Positions 41,206 through 43,807 of a stretch of DNA of 43,807 bases are shown here, piece by piece. The translations under genes were made by a program, and so were the position numbers. The DNA lies in assembly GCA_001564065.1 (NCBI GenBank), contig LKNA01000018.1:1-43807 (forward strand), written 5' to 3'. Positions within the stretch are counted from its first letter, which is position 1, and each line of letters starts with the position of its first letter. The DNA comes from Chitinophagaceae bacterium T5-Br10_B2g13 (GTDB taxonomy: Bacteria > Bacteroidota > Rhodothermia > Balneolales > Balneolaceae). Under the pieces are notes generated by a model. That model searched no databases. It had not been told where the DNA came from and saw nothing but the letters and a program-made list of their open reading frames with translations.

Positions 41206-43461
41206 ATGACAGACTCTCCTAATGAACCCGACCAGGAACTGGCACGCGATCTCGGTTTTTTAGAAGCATACACCATTGGAGTAGGCACAATGATCGGGGC
41301 CGGTATATTTGTTCTTCCGGGAATCGTTGCCAGTAACGCAGGGCCGGCCGGCATGATCTCTTTTGTGATTGCCGGGGTGGTATCTCTCCTCACCGCACTC
41401 TCTCTTTCCGAACTGGCCACTGGTATGCCTAAAGCCGGTGGTAGCTACTATTATGTAAACCGTGCTATGGGAAGTTTTTTCGGTTCAATTGTAGGCTGGA
41501 GCATGTGGGCAGGTCTGATGTTTGCAACGGCCTTCTATATGCTCGGGTTTGGTCAATATCTCACCTACTTCTACGGAGAGATTCCGGTTGCGATAAGTGC
41601 ACTCATAATGGCAGCCCTCCTGGTGTTGATTAATTATAGGGGCGTGAAAGAGGTCGGAAATTTTCAGAATATCATTGTAATACTTTTGATTGGGTTCATC
41701 CTGGTATTTGTTGCTTTCGGAATTTTCAACATTGACTGGGCGGTTTTTCGGCCATTTAATCCTGAAGGTTGGGGAGCCGTGGCCGCCACCAGTGCAACGG
41801 TTTATGTTACCTTCATCGGTTTCGAAGTAATCGCCACAAGTGCAGAAGAGATTAAAAATCCCGGCAGAAATCTCCCCCTCTCGATGATTGCATCCGTGTT
41901 GACACCCATGATTTTTTACGTGCTTGTAATGTTGATCTCCACGGGCGTATTGCCGGTGGATGAGCTCGCAGCCTCCTACATCCCTGTGGCCGATGTAGCC
42001 GGCAAATATCTTGGTGTTCTGGGAGCTCTGATGATGGTGATCGGGGCTGTGCTTGCTACAGTATCGAGCGCCAATGCCTCCATTCTGTCGGCCGCCCGGG
42101 TAAATTTTGCAATGGGAAGGGATAAAATCCTCTCAAGTTGGTTGAACAAGATTCACAAAAGTTACAGAACTCCTTTCCGAGCTATTCTGATGACCGGAGC
42201 TGTTATTTTAGGGCTTATTGCCTTTGGTGTTGGCATTGAAACCTTGGCTGATGTTGCCAGTTTCTCCTTTTTAATTACTTATTCACTTGTTCATGTCGCC
42301 GTTATTGTAATGCGTCGGGCCGACCCGGAAGATTATAATCCGGACTTTAAACTACCCGCAATAGCATATCCTCTAATCCCTATCCTCGGCGTTATATCCT
42401 GCCTCGTTATTGTTGCACAAATGCGCCCGGCCGTTCTGATCATAGGTGGTAGTGTGATTGTAATAGGGATTCTTTGGTATATTGTATACGCTGCCAAACG
42501 AGCCGTGAGACCAAGCTTGGTGGGCGATGCTATAGTGGCCCGCGAACAGATGAGAACACCCGACGGCCGCTACAGGATTATAATTCCGGTGGCGAACCCA
42601 AATACCCAGCGAAACCTCATACAGATGGGAGGCGCTATAGGGGCCAACAGAGGGGAAGCCGAAATTGTAGCTGTAAGCGTACTTGAAGTTCCACAACAGG
42701 TATCACTTGAACAGGGTATTAAGTTTGAAGACGAACGGGTACAACTTCAGCAGGAGCTTCTTAAAAATGCACGAACCATAGCTGAAGAGGCAGGTATTGG
42801 TTTAAGAACGCGATCTATAGTAGGACGGAATGTAGGATCGATTGTTTTGAACGTACTAAAAGAGGAGCGTGCTCAACATCTTGTATTGGGATGGAAGGGT
42901 AAACGGAAAAGATATAAACACATACTCGGCTCTAATATTGATAAAATTGTAAAAGATGCAATTTGTGAAATCACACTGGTCAAAGCCGGAACCAAACCGA
43001 TTAAGGATATTATTGTTCTGGTTGGTACAGGCCCCAATTCAATTTTGTCGGTGCAGCGCGGTATTGAAATATCTAAATCTATAGAGGGCTCGAGTGTTAC
43101 CCTGCTCACCGTTAAATCACCAGATTCTTCCGGTTACGATCCAAAAGAAAAAGGTGAAAACCTGATTCAGACCACTGTGCGAACCCTCGGGCTTAATCCT
43201 GATGATTTCAACTCAAAAGTTGTGGTCGCTGATGATGTCCGTACAGCTCTTATGGAATCTATAAAAGATTATGATACGGTTTGCATCGGTGCTACGAGAA
43301 GTACATCCGTACGAAGAGCTTTGTTTGGATCTATTCCTGAAGAGATTGGAGAAAGTACCGATGGTACTGTGGTGATAACTCGGGGACGCGAATACAAACC
43401 CCGCACCGTTACGGAGGGAATTGTGGAGAGATTATCAAGATATTTTAAAGCTTTTATATAA
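41206..43461 (+). CDS. APC-family amino-acid permease fused to two UspA-like domains
   Basis: A 751-residue fusion. Residues about 10-430 form a 12-TM APC transporter: LGFLEAYTIGVGTMIGAGIFVLPGIV with the G-x-G-I-F unwound helix of TM1, and GFEVIATSAEEIKNPGRNLPLSM in TM6 and the following loop. From about residue 455 to the end are two cytoplasmic universal-stress-protein-like domains: YRIIIPVANPNTQRNLIQMGG to CEITLVKAG, and KDIIVLVGTGPNSILSVQRGIEI to DGTVVITRG. The GSNIDKIVKDAICEITLV and GSIPEEIGESTDGTVVI tails match the UspA nucleotide-site region. This resembles known APC-USP proteins whose USP tail may sense ATP or adenine nucleotides. The substrate is unknown. Confidence 0.9.
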   Translation: MTDSPNEPDQELARDLGFLEAYTIGVGTMIGAGIFVLPGIVASNAGPAGMISFVIAGVVSLLTALSLSELATGMPKAGGSYYYVNRAMGSFFGSIVGWSMWAGLMFATAFYMLGFGQYLTYFYGEIPVAISALIMAALLVLINYRGVKEVGNFQNIIVILLIGFILVFVAFGIFNIDWAVFRPFNPEGWGAVAATSATVYVTFIGFEVIATSAEEIKNPGRNLPLSMIASVLTPMIFYVLVMLISTGVLPVDELAASYIPVADVAGKYLGVLGALMMVIGAVLATVSSANASILSAARVNFAMGRDKILSSWLNKIHKSYRTPFRAILMTGAVILGLIAFGVGIETLADVASFSFLITYSLVHVAVIVMRRADPEDYNPDFKLPAIAYPLIPILGVISCLVIVAQMRPAVLIIGGSVIVIGILWYIVYAAKRAVRPSLVGDAIVAREQMRTPDGRYRIIIPVANPNTQRNLIQMGGAIGANRGEAEIVAVSVLEVPQQVSLEQGIKFEDERVQLQQELLKNARTIAEEAGIGLRTRSIVGRNVGSIVLNVLKEERAQHLVLGWKGKRKRYKHILGSNIDKIVKDAICEITLVKAGTKPIKDIIVLVGTGPNSILSVQRGIEISKSIEGSSVTLLTVKSPDSSGYDPKEKGENLIQTTVRTLGLNPDDFNSKVVVADDVRTALMESIKDYDTVCIGATRSTSVRRALFGSIPEEIGESTDGTVVITRGREYKPRTVTEGIVERLSRYFKAFI

Positions 43462-43635
43462 TTGAAAACGATTCAGTAATAATTTCTCATTTATAATATT
43501 TGAAAACTAACAAAGTCGCATCAAATTAAATCTATTATCGCTCCAGAAAGTGCTAATAATCAAGAGAAACAATTGAGTTTCACACCGAGCCTTATTTTAA
43601 AATTTTATAGAAACCTGATAAAACCTTAAGCCGTT
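43462..43635. other. AT-rich intergenic region after the APC-USP gene
   Basis: I see no terminator stem, conserved frame or repeat here. It is strongly AT-rich and probably holds the promoter for the short frame at 43636. Confidence 0.5.
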
Positions 43636-43713
43636 ATGGATGAGAATCAAGAAAAGGAACTTGAAATTATAATCGAAAAGGATACTTACCCAATAAGTGT
43701 GTCTGGCGGGTAG
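43636..43713 (+). other. Short open frame, possibly a gene start cut by an insertion
   Basis: ATG at 43636 encodes MDENQEKELEIIIEKDTYPISVSGG and then stops. The composition (acidic, beta-like) reads like a genuine N-terminus, and the stop lies within the sequence directly before the hairpin and transposase-like start. An insertion may have truncated the gene, but the boundary cannot be fixed without the right flank. I do not recognise the protein. Confidence 0.3.
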
Positions 43714-43722
43714 AATAAAAAA

Positions 43723-43807
43723 GTCTTCTTGTGTAGGTTTGGCAGCGTCCAAACCAACCAAAACCTAAAACACAAGAAGACCAATGATTGTCTCAAAAGT
43801 ACTACTC
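43723..43807 (+). mobile_element. Probable left part of an insertion sequence, leader hairpin plus transposase start
   Basis: GTCTTCTTGTGT (43723-43734) is exactly complementary to ACACAAGAAGAC (43770-43781). The stem extends with AGGTTTGG against CCAAAACCT (one bulge). Two nt later an ATG (43784) opens a frame, MIVSKVLL, that runs off the window. A strong hairpin directly before a start codon is a common IS device that prevents read-through expression of transposase. The IS family cannot be named from eight residues, and an ordinary gene with a structured leader remains possible. Confidence 0.4.

Noticed and set aside
1..43807. tRNA, rRNA, riboswitch or CRISPR elements
   Set aside because: Scanning by eye gave no T-loop motifs in cloverleaf context, no rRNA-like stretches, no recognisable riboswitch cores and no regularly spaced direct repeats. 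A covariance-model search would be needed to exclude small RNAs.

Overview
This window looks like chromosomal DNA from a Gram-negative, moderately AT-rich bacterium of the Bacteroidota/Balneolota-Rhodothermota neighbourhood. That assignment is an inference from gene content. An LPS-exporter ATPase (LptB), a LolC/E-type permease, an OmpA lipoprotein, a FadL/PorV-like barrel and several lipoproteins indicate an outer membrane. A short glycogen-synthase-like protein next to a DUF4270-like lipoprotein, a standalone PurS/PurQ pair and a phosphosulfolactate synthase fit this lineage. The window opens inside a degraded small gene and closes on what looks like the first codons of a transposase, so both ends may be assembly breaks. 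I found no rRNA, tRNA or CRISPR array.

Layout. 1-3130 (mostly minus): a DUF4160/DUF2442 remnant, a methyltransferase, a SAM hydrolase and dnaN. 3333-7724 (plus): a tight housekeeping run of miaA, purS, clpS, purQ, an M42 aminopeptidase, lptB and a rhodanese. 7730-18557 (all minus): rho, then an alpha-glucan block in transcription order glgB, malQ, comA, a degenerate GT5 synthase-like gene, a DUF4270-like lipoprotein, an outer-membrane barrel and a TPR protein. 18659-24904: a LolC/E-like permease, a small Cys-containing lipoprotein, a membrane-anchored MurF, a sugar nucleotidyltransferase, a lipoprotein and an OmpA lipoprotein, with strong terminators at 23242 and 24931. 25004-31075: a cluster of three hairpins, a CDF metal transporter, a CCA-adding-type tRNA nucleotidyltransferase with HD domain, ispE and glgP. 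31230-35393: an OFA-type MFS transporter with an overlapping 46-residue small partner that is easily missed, then MscS, a DUF1684 lipoprotein and another lipoprotein. 35494-36092: an AbrB-Doc toxin-antitoxin locus whose toxin gene is split by an in-frame stop. 36180-43461: a group II PLP decarboxylase, a secreted M28 peptidase, an NhaC-type antiporter and an APC transporter fused to two UspA-like domains.

Functional themes. Storage-glucan chemistry is split between the minus-strand block (branching enzyme and amylomaltase) and glgP about 10 kb away. No glgC or full-length glgA is present. The most intriguing unit is the coupled set comA, degenerate GT5, DUF4270-like lipoprotein, barrel and TPR: a cytoplasmic glycosyltransferase-like fold is translationally coupled to cell-envelope proteins. 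Other points worth checking are ClpS embedded between purS and purQ, the nonsense-disrupted Doc, the small MFS subunit, and an apparent excess of the 8-bp palindrome GGCCGGCC.
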